Positions 32,245 to 40,639 of a DNA stretch of 64,000 bases are shown piece after piece. The translations under genes and the position numbers were made by a program. Every line of letters begins with the position of its first letter. Position 1 is the stretch's first letter. Source of the stretch: Lentzea pudingi (GTDB lineage Bacteria > Actinomycetota > Actinomycetes > Mycobacteriales > Pseudonocardiaceae). The notes under the pieces are model-generated. The model did not search any database and had not been told where the DNA came from. It saw only the letters and a list, made by a program, of their open reading frames with translations. Location of the stretch: the NCBI RefSeq assembly GCF_014646255.1, contig NZ_BMNC01000009.1:198124-262123 (forward strand), in the 5' to 3' direction.

Positions 32245-33740
32245 TGAAGGAGCACCGCGTCGCACTCAGGACGCCGATGCCCGCCGACGAGGTGTTCGAC
32301 CGCTTGCAGCACCCCGAAAGCTTCACCGAGGCCGGCATCGAGTCCGTCGAGCCGACCGCGGAGGGCGACCGGTACGCGCTGCGATTCCGCGGCGGCCTCG
32401 CCAGGTGGATCCAGCGCACCGAAGCCGACCACGCGGCACGGGTGCTCAAGTTCGACCAGGTCAGCGGCGACTTCGTGGACTTCGGCGGCAGCTGGGAGGT
32501 CACGCCCGACGGCACCGGCAGCCGGATCGTGCACCGGGTCGCGTTCCGCACCAGCGTCCCGCACCTCGCCGGCGCGATCGAACCGATGATCGCGCGAGTG
32601 CTGCTGCGGGCCGCCGCGGACGTGGTCTCGGGCCTCACGGGCGAAGCGGAGGTCGTCGAGGGCGCGCTGCACGACGAGGCACCCGGCGCCAAGCCGTCCG
32701 TCGCCGCGTACACCGCGCCGTCCGCCGGTGCCGCCCTGGAGCCGACGACGATCGAACGCCGCCCGCTCGGCCCCCACGACGTCGGCATCGCGATCCACTA
32801 CTGCGGTGTGTGCCATTCCGACGTCCACCAGGTCCACGGCGACTGGGGCGACGGCACGTTCCCCATGGTGCCCGGCCACGAGATCGCCGGTGTCGTCACG
32901 GAGATCGGCGCGGACGTCACCCGGCACGCGGTCGGCGACCGCGTCGGCGTCGGCGTGATCGTCGGCTCCTGCCGTGACTGCGGGATGTGCGTCCAGGGCC
33001 TCGAGCAGTACTGCGCGAAGTCGGTCGAGACCTACGCCGCCATCGATCGCTACCACGGCGGCGAACCGACCCGGGGCGGCTACTCCACGCACATCGTCAC
33101 CGACGAGCACTTCGTCCTGCGCATCCCGGACTCGTTGCCGCTGGACCAGGCCGCTCCCCTGCTGTGCGCGGGGATCACCACCTACTCGCCGCTGAAGCAC
33201 TGGGACGCCGGGCCCGGCAAGAAGGTCGCGGTGCTGGGACTGGGCGGTCTCGGCCATCTCGCCGTGAAGATCGCGCACGCCCTGGGCGCCGAGGTCACCG
33301 TGCTGTCCCGGTCGGAGCGCAAGAAGGACGACGGCCTGCGCCTGGGTGCCGACCACTTCCACGCCACCGACGATCCGGCGACGTTCGACCTGCTCGCCGG
33401 GACGTTCGACCTTGTCGTGTGCACGGTCTCCAGCCGTCTCGACGTCGACGCCTACCTGTCGTTGCTCGCCAACGGCGGCACGATGGTCTACCTCGGCATC
33501 ACCGACGAACCGCTGGGCGTCAGCGTGTTCTCGCTGCTGCGCGGCCGCACCTCATTGGCGGGCTCGCAGATCGGCGGCATGGCCGAGACGCAGGAGATGC
33601 TCGACTTCTGCGCGGAGCACGGCATCGGCGCCGACGTCGAGGTCATCGACGCCACCCGGATCAACGAGGCGTTCGACCGCGTGCGGCACGGCGACGTCCG
33701 CTACCGGTTCGTCATCGACGCCTCGACGTTCGAGAGCTGA
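32244..33740 (+). CDS. SRPBCC (cyclase/aromatase-like) domain fused to zinc alcohol dehydrogenase
   Basis: This is a single 498-residue reading frame. Residues 1-145 are an SRPBCC domain (VALRTPMPADEVFDRLQHPE, VDFGGSWEVTPDGTGSRIVHRV). Residues 155-498 are a complete cinnamyl-alcohol-type MDR dehydrogenase with catalytic zinc ligands (GVCHSDVHQVHGDWG, VPGHE), structural zinc Cys (CRDCGMCVQGLEQYC) and the NADP loop VAVLGLGGLGHLAVKIA. The joint near residue 150-160 falls exactly where the stand-alone dehydrogenase would start, so a gene fusion is clear. It should bind a hydrophobic ring intermediate and interconvert an alcohol and aldehyde. It is the last gene of the operon. Confidence 0.88.
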   Translation: MKEHRVALRTPMPADEVFDRLQHPESFTEAGIESVEPTAEGDRYALRFRGGLARWIQRTEADHAARVLKFDQVSGDFVDFGGSWEVTPDGTGSRIVHRVAFRTSVPHLAGAIEPMIARVLLRAAADVVSGLTGEAEVVEGALHDEAPGAKPSVAAYTAPSAGAALEPTTIERRPLGPHDVGIAIHYCGVCHSDVHQVHGDWGDGTFPMVPGHEIAGVVTEIGADVTRHAVGDRVGVGVIVGSCRDCGMCVQGLEQYCAKSVETYAAIDRYHGGEPTRGGYSTHIVTDEHFVLRIPDSLPLDQAAPLLCAGITTYSPLKHWDAGPGKKVAVLGLGGLGHLAVKIAHALGAEVTVLSRSERKKDDGLRLGADHFHATDDPATFDLLAGTFDLVVCTVSSRLDVDAYLSLLANGGTMVYLGITDEPLGVSVFSLLRGRTSLAGSQIGGMAETQEMLDFCAEHGIGADVEVIDATRINEAFDRVRHGDVRYRFVIDASTFES

Positions 33741-33742
33741 CG

Positions 33743-34213
33743 TCAGCGCGTGCCGAAGTTCTGCGTCCAGCAGTGGCCGTAGGTGGTGCCCTGCCGGTAC
33801 TGGTGGCCGACGCCGATGTCGCGGAGGTTGCAGTTCAGGATGTTGGCGCGGTGTCCCGAGCTGTTCATCCACCCGCGCACGACCTCGGCGGCGGTGCCGT
33901 AGCCGGCGGCGACGTTCTCGGCGGCCCTGGTCCAGCGGGTGTAGCCCGCCCGTTCGATCCGGACGACCATGGTGCTGCCGTCCGAACCGGTGTGGCCCAT
34001 GAAGTTCTTCGTGGCCATGTCCACCGAGTGGCGCTGCGCGGCGGTGTTCAGCGCCGCGTTCGACTTCAGGGCGGGGCAGTTCACCTTGGCGCGTTCGGCG
34101 TTCGTGAGGGCGATGACGTCCTCCTGCACGGTTGCCGCCGTGGCGGCGGGTGCGAACGTGGCCGCCAGCGCCAGGGTCGTCGCAGCGAGCAGGGAAGTGT
34201 GTAACGCGAGCAT
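33743..34213 (-). CDS. Secreted CAP-superfamily (SCP/PR-1-like) protein
   Basis: The 156-residue protein has a signal peptide (MLALHTSLLAATTLALAATFAPAATA) and a CAP domain: NAERAKVNCPAL, LNTAAQRHSVDMATKNFMGHTGSDG, GYTRWTRAAENVAAGYGTAAEVVRGWMNSSGHRANIL. The His and Glu of the CAP cavity are present, as is the pair of Cys. The start is chosen from CGAGGAGA upstream. Such proteins are exported and may bind lipids or act on cell walls. Its stop codon is 2 bp from the stop of the convergent biosynthetic operon. Confidence 0.88.
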   Translation of the reverse strand: MLALHTSLLAATTLALAATFAPAATAATVQEDVIALTNAERAKVNCPALKSNAALNTAAQRHSVDMATKNFMGHTGSDGSTMVVRIERAGYTRWTRAAENVAAGYGTAAEVVRGWMNSSGHRANILNCNLRDIGVGHQYRQGTTYGHCWTQNFGTR

Positions 34214-34351
34214 GGTTTTTCTCCTCGTGGTGCGAGATGCGGGGATTGCAGGGCCCCGGAGGACAAACGCCGGGCAGGGCGCAGAGGGTGCGCTCCGCGT
34301 CCTGTTGAGACGCGATGTCCACTGGACACATCTGCCCGGCACGGAAAAGAA

Positions 34352-34384
34352 GGGGGAGCCCGGGTTCGACCCCCGGGCTCCCCC
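34352..34384 (-). terminator. Hairpin terminator after the double-psi-barrel gene
   Basis: A perfect 13-bp stem GGGGGAGCCCGGG (34352-34364) with its complement (34372-34384) and a 7-nt loop lies 14 nt beyond the stop of the gene at 34398-34781, in the direction of its transcription. Confidence 0.75.
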
Positions 34385-34397
34385 CGCCTTCAGCGGC

Positions 34398-34781
34398 TCA
34401 GACGATCTGCCACGTCACGTTGATGATGCCCACCGAGGTGTTGGCGAGGCTGGCGAACGCGGGCTGGCTGAGGTCGATCTTGTTGCTCGCGCAGCTCGGG
34501 CACTTGTCCTTGATCGGCACCGTGATGGTCTTGCCGTTGTGGGTGACCCGGATCGACTTGCGGCACAACGGGTCGTTGTTCGGGTTGGGCGTCGTCCACA
34601 GCGCGGCGGGTGCGGCGACCAGCAGCTGCGTCGCCGCGTTGATCTGGGTGCCGCACGCGCCGTAGCCGGCGTCGTTGTAGTAGCTGGCGGTGCCGCTGAC
34701 GGCGGAGGCGGTGCCGGAGAAGACGAACGACAGGACCGCTGCCGACGCGACGGCGCCGAGCACCTTGGCGGTGGACTTCAT
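34398..34781 (-). CDS. Secreted double-psi beta-barrel (RlpA/expansin/barwin-like) protein
   Basis: The 127-residue protein has a signal peptide to about residue 27. The mature domain has GTASYYNDAGYGACGTQINAA, CRKSIRVTHNGKTITVPIKDKCPSC and IDLSQPAFASLA, which is the pattern of the double-psi beta-barrel shared by RlpA, expansins and barwin (PR-4). The Asp of IKDKCP is the usual conserved acid. It probably binds or loosens polysaccharide outside the cell. The start follows GAAAGGA. It is 29 bp downstream of the thaumatin gene and likely cotranscribed. Confidence 0.85.
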   Translation of the reverse strand: MKSTAKVLGAVASAAVLSFVFSGTASAVSGTASYYNDAGYGACGTQINAATQLLVAAPAALWTTPNPNNDPLCRKSIRVTHNGKTITVPIKDKCPSCASNKIDLSQPAFASLANTSVGIINVTWQIV

Positions 34782-34810
34782 GGTTTTCCTTTCAGGATGG
34801 GAGAACGGGC

Positions 34811-35545
34811 TCAGGCCACGGAGTGGAACGTGACCTTGAAGCCGCTGCAGTTCGCGCACTGGAACACGGTCTGGTTGCCCGGCTCGGTGTCCTGCTTGGA
34901 CCACGCGTAGGCCTTGGGACAGCGCGACTTGATGGTGTTGCTGTAGTCGGTCTGCGCGTCGCGGTTGGGGTTGACGCAGTTGATGCGCTGACCGTTCGCG
35001 CCGTACTTCACGTACGCGGGGTTGCACTGCGGCAACATGTTCGTGGTGCACCCGGCGGTGCCGCACGAACCCGGCGGCCCGGTGGCGTTGACCGGCGAGA
35101 TGCTCACCGGCACGGAGAACGCGTTGACGTAGCTGACGTTGTACCAGGGGGCCAGCCGGTCGCGAGTGTCGAAATTGAACTCCGCGAGACTCGCCGGCTG
35201 TTCACCGGTGACGCAGCGGGCCGCTTGGACACCGCAGTCGCCCACCGCGCAACGGAAGTTGGCACCGGACGTGCCGGTGCACCCCTGCCGGGCGAAGAAC
35301 GTGCCGCGCCAGTGGCCCGGTGCGGAGGTCTCGGGGATGGTGACGGTCGCGGACTGGCCGTTGTGCAGCATCGGCAGGTTCGTCAACGCGCGTGAGCCGT
35401 CCGCGTTGACGGTGCTGCCGACCCAGATCGTCTGGCCGGTGTTGTTGACCAGGGTGACGGTGTGGTCGATCGCCGCGTTCGCGCTCGGCACGCCGGCACC
35501 GGCGAAGGCGAGTGCGAACAGGGCCGCGAGCAATCGTGTGAGCAT
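34811..35545 (-). CDS. Secreted thaumatin-like (PR-5-type) protein
   Basis: The 244-residue protein has a signal peptide (about 1-24) and a thaumatin fold. This is shown by HTVTLVNNTGQTIWVGS at the mature N-terminus, GHWRGTFFARQGCTG, GDCGVQAARCVTGEQPASLAEFNF and NAFSVPVSISPV, and by many paired cysteines. Plant thaumatin-like proteins bind or cleave beta-1,3-glucan and inhibit fungi, and bacterial members are scattered in actinomycetes. With the two genes downstream it forms a run of secreted plant-defence-like folds. Confidence 0.87.
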   Translation of the reverse strand: MLTRLLAALFALAFAGAGVPSANAAIDHTVTLVNNTGQTIWVGSTVNADGSRALTNLPMLHNGQSATVTIPETSAPGHWRGTFFARQGCTGTSGANFRCAVGDCGVQAARCVTGEQPASLAEFNFDTRDRLAPWYNVSYVNAFSVPVSISPVNATGPPGSCGTAGCTTNMLPQCNPAYVKYGANGQRINCVNPNRDAQTDYSNTIKSRCPKAYAWSKQDTEPGNQTVFQCANCSGFKVTFHSVA

Positions 35546-35575
35546 CTGCGGGCTCCCTCCCTCAGAGCTCCACGA

Positions 35576-36739
35576 TCACTCGGGAGGACCTCCGGGGGCA
35601 CCACGGTCGGTCCGCAAGGTTTCGTGGTGCAGCCACGCCCACCGCGTGGCCCGCAACTCCCGCCGGCCCGACAGCCCGAGCTTGCGGTACACCCTGGTCA
35701 GGTGCAGCTCGACGGTCCGCGTCGCCATCGCGAGCCGGACCGCGATCTCCTTGTTGCGCAGGCCCGCGCACACGAGCCGGGCGACCTCGGCCTCGACCGG
35801 GGTCAGCGCCGGTTCGGCAGTCGCGGCGCCACGCGCGGACTCCTCGATCCGCCGCAGGAGAACGGTGTCGCCGACGTCGAGAGCCGTGGCGTGCGCTCGT
35901 GCGTAGATCTCGGACGCCGCCGCCTGCTTTCCGTGGGCGGTGAGCCGATCGCCGTAGTCGCAGAGCACCTCCGCGAGGTCCATCCGGGCGTGCGCCATTC
36001 CCAGCAACCGGATCGCGCGCTCGTAGACCACGAGGTCCTCGCCGTGGGGAGGGCTCGCGCCGGCGACGGCCGCCAGGCTCCAGCCGAGTGCCCTGGGTTC
36101 TCCCCACCGGGCCGCGGCGGCGTGTTCCTCCATCGCCAGGCGCAGGGCTTCCCCGGAGTCACCGCACGCCAGCGCGGCGCGGGCGGCCCGGGACCGCCAC
36201 GGCAGGACGGCGGGGTTCACGACACCGTTCTCCACCAACGTCCTGCCGCACGCGAGATGGCCCTCCAGCGCGTCCTGCGGGCGGCCCCGCGCCATCGCCA
36301 CCACCGCCTCGGCCTCCAGCACCAGCGGACCGCCGTGGCGGGCGGGCAACACGGCTTCGGCACCATCCAGGTCCCCGCGGGCGACGAGCAGTTCCACCGT
36401 CCAGAGCCGCACGAGCGGGCGGACCTCGACGTCGTCGGGCCGCACCAGGGCGAGCAACGAGGAGTGCCTCGCGAGGTCACCGGTGCGGCGGGCGACGCAG
36501 GCTCGGGCGAGCAGCACGTGGTCACCGGGACTCTCGTCGAGCAGGGCGAGGCTGTGCGCGTCGGCGGCGACCAGCTCACCCGCGCAGACCAGCGTGCCCA
36601 ACGCGCGCGACATGCACCGCGGGCTCTTCCGGCAGGCAGGACACGCCAGCGCCTGCTCGGCCGCCTCGACGGCCCCGGTCCAGTCCTCCCCCGCGGCGAG
36701 CAGTCCGGCGGCGACGTCCGCCGAGCACTCCTGGCTCAT
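35576..36739 (-). CDS. LuxR-family regulator without ATPase domain (a)
   Basis: The 387-residue protein has a helical TPR-like region and ends in a LuxR helix-turn-helix (LTPVEAEVARLVCAGLRNKEIAVRLAMATRTVELH). It matches only the C-terminal half of LAL regulators, including the typical VVNPAVLPWRSRAARAAL. The N-terminal NTPase half is absent. An N-terminal Cys set (ACPACRKSPRC) could bind metal. It starts inside the stop codon of its paralogue upstream (TGATG), so the two are made together and may pair. Confidence 0.8.
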   Translation of the reverse strand: MSQECSADVAAGLLAAGEDWTGAVEAAEQALACPACRKSPRCMSRALGTLVCAGELVAADAHSLALLDESPGDHVLLARACVARRTGDLARHSSLLALVRPDDVEVRPLVRLWTVELLVARGDLDGAEAVLPARHGGPLVLEAEAVVAMARGRPQDALEGHLACGRTLVENGVVNPAVLPWRSRAARAALACGDSGEALRLAMEEHAAAARWGEPRALGWSLAAVAGASPPHGEDLVVYERAIRLLGMAHARMDLAEVLCDYGDRLTAHGKQAAASEIYARAHATALDVGDTVLLRRIEESARGAATAEPALTPVEAEVARLVCAGLRNKEIAVRLAMATRTVELHLTRVYRKLGLSGRRELRATRWAWLHHETLRTDRGAPGGPPE

Positions 36740-37968
36740 CACGCGCTGGGGACGAACGCCCGGCGCAGTCCGGGCCTGCCCGCCACCCCCATCTTGCGGT
36801 AGACGGCGGTGAGGTGGAACTCGACCGTGCGCAGCACCAGCCCCAGCTCGGCGGCGATCTCGCGGTTCGACCTCCCGGCTCTGGCCAGCAGGGCGATCCG
36901 GCGTTCCTGGTCGCTCAGCGCGGCTTCGCCGTCCTTGCGCAGCAGCCGCGACGCCAGCGCGTCCGCCGCCCGGGTCCACTGAGGACAGGACGCGGCCTCG
37001 CGCAGGTACCGCGTGTGCTTCCTGGCCCGTCCGATCTCACCGCGCGCGAGCAGGAGCTGGGCCAGGTCGTGCCGCGCCCGCAGGGCCTCGCCCGCGGTCA
37101 GGAAGGTGATCGCCTCTTCGAGCTGGACGTCGTCACCGCGCGCCAGCGCCGAGGCGTGCAACGCGAGCCCGATGCCGCGCGGCGCACCCCACCGCCTCGC
37201 CGCGACCAGGTCCTTGTCGGCGCAGATCCGCGCCAGCACCAGATCCCCGGTGTCCGCGGCGGCCAGCGCGGCCGACGAACGCCACGGCAGCACCGCCGGG
37301 TTGACGACGCCCCACGCGGCGAGCAGCCGTCCGCATTCGAGGAACTCGTCCAGCGCCACGGCACTTCGCCCCTCCGCGAGCAGGAGCCGGCCTCGCGCGA
37401 AGTGCAGCTCTGCGCTGTCCGGGTGCTCGGCCACCGGGCGCGCGGACTCCAGCACGGCACGCGCCCGGTCGAGCTCACCGGCCTCGGTCAGCGCCTGGAC
37501 CAGCCACGCGGCCGCGACCACCCGCAGCCGTGGACGGACGCCGCGGGTGAGCAACCGGACCGCCGCGCGAGGATCGCCGCGCAGCACCATGATCCGCCCG
37601 CCGAGCAGGTCGTGGACGTCCCGGCTGACACCGGTGGCGGCGGTCCAGCGCCGGTGCGCGAGAGCGTTCTCACCAGCGTGGATCAGAACCGTCACGGCCT
37701 GCCAGAACGTGCCGTCGTCGACCTGCTCCGCGTGCCGCGCGCTCGCCACCGCCTCGGCTCGTCCGGTGCCGCGGTTCGCCGCCTGCACCGCGCGGAACAC
37801 GGACGTCCGGCACGGGCCCGGGCTTCCCGGCAGATAGGCGAGCGCACCGGGTTCCAGTCCTCCGGCCACCGCCTCACCGGCGAGTCGATCAGCTTCGTGC
37901 CACCGTCCATTTCGGACCAGTTCGAACCGGGTGCGGCGAAGTTCGTCGAGCAGACCACTGTTCGTCAT
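36739..37968 (-). CDS. LuxR-family regulator without ATPase domain (b)
   Basis: The 409-residue paralogue of the next gene shares VVNPAVLPWRSSAALAA and the C-terminal LuxR helix-turn-helix (LSDQERRIALLARAGRSNREIAAELGLVLRTVEFH). It too lacks the ATPase half of full LAL proteins. The start MTNSGLLDEL has GAAGGG upstream. A GGTGGACCACC palindrome at 38018-38028, about 50 bp before the start, may be its control site. Possible targets are the adjacent secreted-protein genes. Confidence 0.8.
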   Translation of the reverse strand: MTNSGLLDELRRTRFELVRNGRWHEADRLAGEAVAGGLEPGALAYLPGSPGPCRTSVFRAVQAANRGTGRAEAVASARHAEQVDDGTFWQAVTVLIHAGENALAHRRWTAATGVSRDVHDLLGGRIMVLRGDPRAAVRLLTRGVRPRLRVVAAAWLVQALTEAGELDRARAVLESARPVAEHPDSAELHFARGRLLLAEGRSAVALDEFLECGRLLAAWGVVNPAVLPWRSSAALAAADTGDLVLARICADKDLVAARRWGAPRGIGLALHASALARGDDVQLEEAITFLTAGEALRARHDLAQLLLARGEIGRARKHTRYLREAASCPQWTRAADALASRLLRKDGEAALSDQERRIALLARAGRSNREIAAELGLVLRTVEFHLTAVYRKMGVAGRPGLRRAFVPSA

Positions 37969-38017
37969 TCGACAGTGCCCTTCCGGCCAATTGATGCAGA
38001 GTGCGACCGTCTTGTTT

Positions 38018-38028
38018 GGTGGACCACC
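38018..38028. promoter_or_regulatory. Short palindrome upstream of the LuxR pair
   Basis: GGTGGACCACC is a perfect inverted repeat around a central A, followed by a partial repetition (GGTCTGGACC). It lies about 50 bp upstream of the LuxR(b) start and could be an operator. It is short, so chance is possible. Confidence 0.3.
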
Positions 38029-38112
38029 TGGTCTGGACCATACCGGCATTCAGCGATCGAACGCACCACTTGGCAAATCGGAAAGATGGGAGTATTAAAA
38101 GGAAATCGACGT

Positions 38113-39018
38113 CTACGTGGGAAACAGCTCGGCGCAGTGCTCGGCGAACGCCTGCGCGCGGCGCGTCAGCGGACCCCCTGCGGCCCATCCCAGCACGACG
38201 GGCGTGGTGGGAACGCTGTCACGCAACCCCACCGCCACCACCTCGAGCCCTTCGTACGAAGCGCTCACGAGCGGTTGTTGCACGGTCATCGAATAACCGA
38301 TGCCCCGGCCCACCAGCGACCGCGCCAGTTCGAAACTGCGCGCCCGATGCGTCACGACCATCTCGACACCGGCCGCCGCGAACACCGAACGGAAGTACTG
38401 CTCGCTCGGCGGCACGTCAAGCAACACGAAAGGATCTTCGGTGAGTTCCCGCAAATCGACCGCACGGCGTCGCCGCAATCGATGGCCGGCGGGCAGGAGG
38501 ACCTTCGGCGGCAGGTCGTACAACGTGCGGGTCGCGATCCCCGGCAGCAGGTCCTGGTCGTAGAGGAACGCGATCTCGCACCGCCCGGCGACCAGGTCCT
38601 CCCCGATCTCCGGCAGGCTCCCCTCCACGAACCGCACGGACACCCCGGGGTGCGCCCGCTCGAACGTCGCGATCGCCGCGGGCAGGTGGAACGGCGCGAT
38701 GGGCGCGTAGCAGCCGACGGTCAGCACACCGCTGATCTGCCGGCTCAGCCCGCGCGCCTCGGCACCCAGCTCCCCCATCGCCCCGACCACGCGACGAGCG
38801 TCCGCGAGCACCTGCGTCCCCGCGGCCGTCAACGCGGCACCCCTGCGCGGCGACCGGACGACCAGTCGCAGGTCCAGCACCCGTTCCAGCTCGCTCAACG
38901 CCAGCGAGACCGCACCCTGCGAGACGTGACACCGCGCGGCGGCCGCGGTCAGCGAGCCCGTCTCGGCCACCGCGATCAGGTATTCGAGCTGCCGCAGCGT
39001 CACGTTGGGCAGATTCAT
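38113..39018 (-). CDS. LysR-family transcriptional regulator
   Basis: The 301-residue protein has an N-terminal winged helix-turn-helix (LRQLEYLIAVAETGSLTAAAARCHVSQGAVSLALSELE) and a periplasmic-binding-like effector domain (GVLTVGCYAPIAPFHLPAAIATFERAHPGV). It is divergent from the nitroreductase gene with only 29 bp between starts, so it very probably regulates that gene and itself. Confidence 0.9.
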   Translation of the reverse strand: MNLPNVTLRQLEYLIAVAETGSLTAAAARCHVSQGAVSLALSELERVLDLRLVVRSPRRGAALTAAGTQVLADARRVVGAMGELGAEARGLSRQISGVLTVGCYAPIAPFHLPAAIATFERAHPGVSVRFVEGSLPEIGEDLVAGRCEIAFLYDQDLLPGIATRTLYDLPPKVLLPAGHRLRRRRAVDLRELTEDPFVLLDVPPSEQYFRSVFAAAGVEMVVTHRARSFELARSLVGRGIGYSMTVQQPLVSASYEGLEVVAVGLRDSVPTTPVVLGWAAGGPLTRRAQAFAEHCAELFPT

Positions 39019-39047
39019 GAGCCGAGCTTATAACTGGCTGCAGGAAC

Positions 39048-39746
39048 GTGAACTGGTCAAAACAATCGCACCCCGGCATCGTCGCGACCGTGACCCGACC
39101 GCACACCCACCCGTTCCTCCCGTACACACCACCGCGCCTGCCGATCGAGGAGGGACTCGACCGCGGCAGGGCGTTCCACCGGCTGCTCGACGCACGCCGG
39201 TCCGTCCGCTGGTTCTCCCCCGATCCCGTGCCGGTGCAGGCGATCGAGCTCGCGGTCCAGGCCGCGAACACCGCCCCGAGCGGCGCGCACCAGCAGCCGT
39301 GGCGGTTCGTGGCGACCCAGGACCCGGACCTCAAGCGCCGCATCCGCGAGGCGGCCGAGGAAGAGGAACGCCGCTTCTACCACGAGCGCGAGATCCCGGA
39401 ATGGCGCGCGGCGCTCGCACACCTCGAGACCGACGCGACCAAGGAGTTCCTGGAGGTCGCGCCCTGGCTGGTGGTCGCGTTCGCGCAGAAGCAGCAGGAC
39501 GGCCGGAAGACCTACTACACCAGCGAAAGCGTCGGCATCGCCTGCGGTTTCTTCATCGCGGCGCTGCACTCGATGGGCCTGGCGACCCTCACGCACACGC
39601 CGAACCCGATGACCTTCCTGCAGGACCTCCTCGGCCGTCCCGGCGAACGCGCGTACATCCTCTTCCCGATCGGCTACCCGGCCGACGACTGCGAGGTGCC
39701 CGACCTGCGCCGCAAGCCGCTCTCCGAGGCCCTCACGCTTGCCTGA
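39048..39746 (+). CDS. Nitroreductase-family FMN enzyme
   Basis: The 232-residue enzyme has FHRLLDARRSVRWFSPDPVP, AANTAPSGAHQQPWRFV (FMN phosphate loop) and ESVGIACGFFIAALHSMGLATLTHTPNP, which are typical of the nitroreductase superfamily and closest to the iodotyrosine-deiodinase-like group (PSGAHQQPW). It uses NAD(P)H to reduce a nitro or halogenated aromatic or a quinone-like compound. The GTG at 39048 or the one at 39090 could be the start, as neither has a convincing Shine-Dalgarno. Confidence 0.85.
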   Translation: MNWSKQSHPGIVATVTRPHTHPFLPYTPPRLPIEEGLDRGRAFHRLLDARRSVRWFSPDPVPVQAIELAVQAANTAPSGAHQQPWRFVATQDPDLKRRIREAAEEEERRFYHEREIPEWRAALAHLETDATKEFLEVAPWLVVAFAQKQQDGRKTYYTSESVGIACGFFIAALHSMGLATLTHTPNPMTFLQDLLGRPGERAYILFPIGYPADDCEVPDLRRKPLSEALTLA

Positions 39747-39775
39747 TCGTCCCGCCGGAGGGGACCATCGGGACC

Positions 39776-40639
39776 GTGGACGAACTACGCGCGCTGATCA
39801 GCAAGCACGCCGGACCGGACCTGACCACGTCCATCCCGGGCGTGCTGGTGTCGAGGACGACAGTGGCCGGTCCGCCTGCCCCGTCCATGACCGGCACGAT
39901 CCTCGCGTTCGTCGCCCAAGGCCGCAAACGCATCGCGTTGGGCGAGCGCGTCTACGACTACCGCGCCGGCCAGTACCTCGTCGCGTCGATCGACATGCCG
40001 ATCACCGGCAACTACGTGGACATCAGCCCGTCCGAACCCGCGCTCGGCCTGGGCCTGGTCCTCGATCCCGAGATGGTCGCGGAGATGCTGCTGACCGGCG
40101 ACTTCCCGAAACCCGCGGGCACCCCGGAGGGCCTGGCCGTCAGCGACGCCTCCCCCGAGCTGGTCGACGCGGTCACCCGGCTCGCCCGCCTGCTCGACCG
40201 GCCGGGGGACGCGCGGGCGCTCGCCCCGCTGGTCAAGCGCGAGATCCTCTGGCGGGTCATGACCGGCGAGCAGGGCGCGGTGGTGCGCCAGCTCGGCGTG
40301 CGGGACAGCAACCTGAGCCACATCGCGAGGGCGGTCCGGTGGATCCGGGAGAACTACGCGGAGTCGTTCAAGGTCGAGAACGTCGCGCGGATCGCGGGCA
40401 TGAGCGAGTCGGCGTTCTACCGCAACTTCCAGGCCGTCACGGCGATGAGCCCGATCCAGTTCCAGAAGCAGATCCGCCTGCAGGAGGCCAGGTTGCTGCT
40501 CGCGACGACCAGGGACGTGACGGGCGTCAGCCACCGCGTCGGCTACGACAGCCCGTCGCAGTTCAGCCGCGAGTACCGCCGCCAGTTCGGCGCGCCGCCC
40601 AGCCAGGACGCGAAGCTCACGCTGCGGCACGCTCTCTGA
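39776..40639 (+). CDS. AraC-family transcriptional regulator
   Basis: The 287-residue protein has an N-terminal cupin-like AraC_N domain (AFVAQGRKRIALGERVYDYRAGQYLV) and two C-terminal helix-turn-helix motifs (SFKVENVARIAGMSESAFYRNFQAV; DVTGVSHRVGYDSPSQFSREYRRQFG). The GTG at 39776 gives the family's usual N-terminus (VDELRALISKH). GGAGGGG lies about 10 nt upstream. Its 3' end overlaps that of the convergent membrane-protein gene by 23 bp. Confidence 0.86.
   Translation: MDELRALISKHAGPDLTTSIPGVLVSRTTVAGPPAPSMTGTILAFVAQGRKRIALGERVYDYRAGQYLVASIDMPITGNYVDISPSEPALGLGLVLDPEMVAEMLLTGDFPKPAGTPEGLAVSDASPELVDAVTRLARLLDRPGDARALAPLVKREILWRVMTGEQGAVVRQLGVRDSNLSHIARAVRWIRENYAESFKVENVARIAGMSESAFYRNFQAVTAMSPIQFQKQIRLQEARLLLATTRDVTGVSHRVGYDSPSQFSREYRRQFGAPPSQDAKLTLRHAL

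Noticed and set aside
39005..39775. Extension of the AraC gene back across the nitroreductase gene
   Set aside because: The upstream part is an out-of-frame shadow of the nitroreductase. AraC similarity starts at the GTG at 39776.
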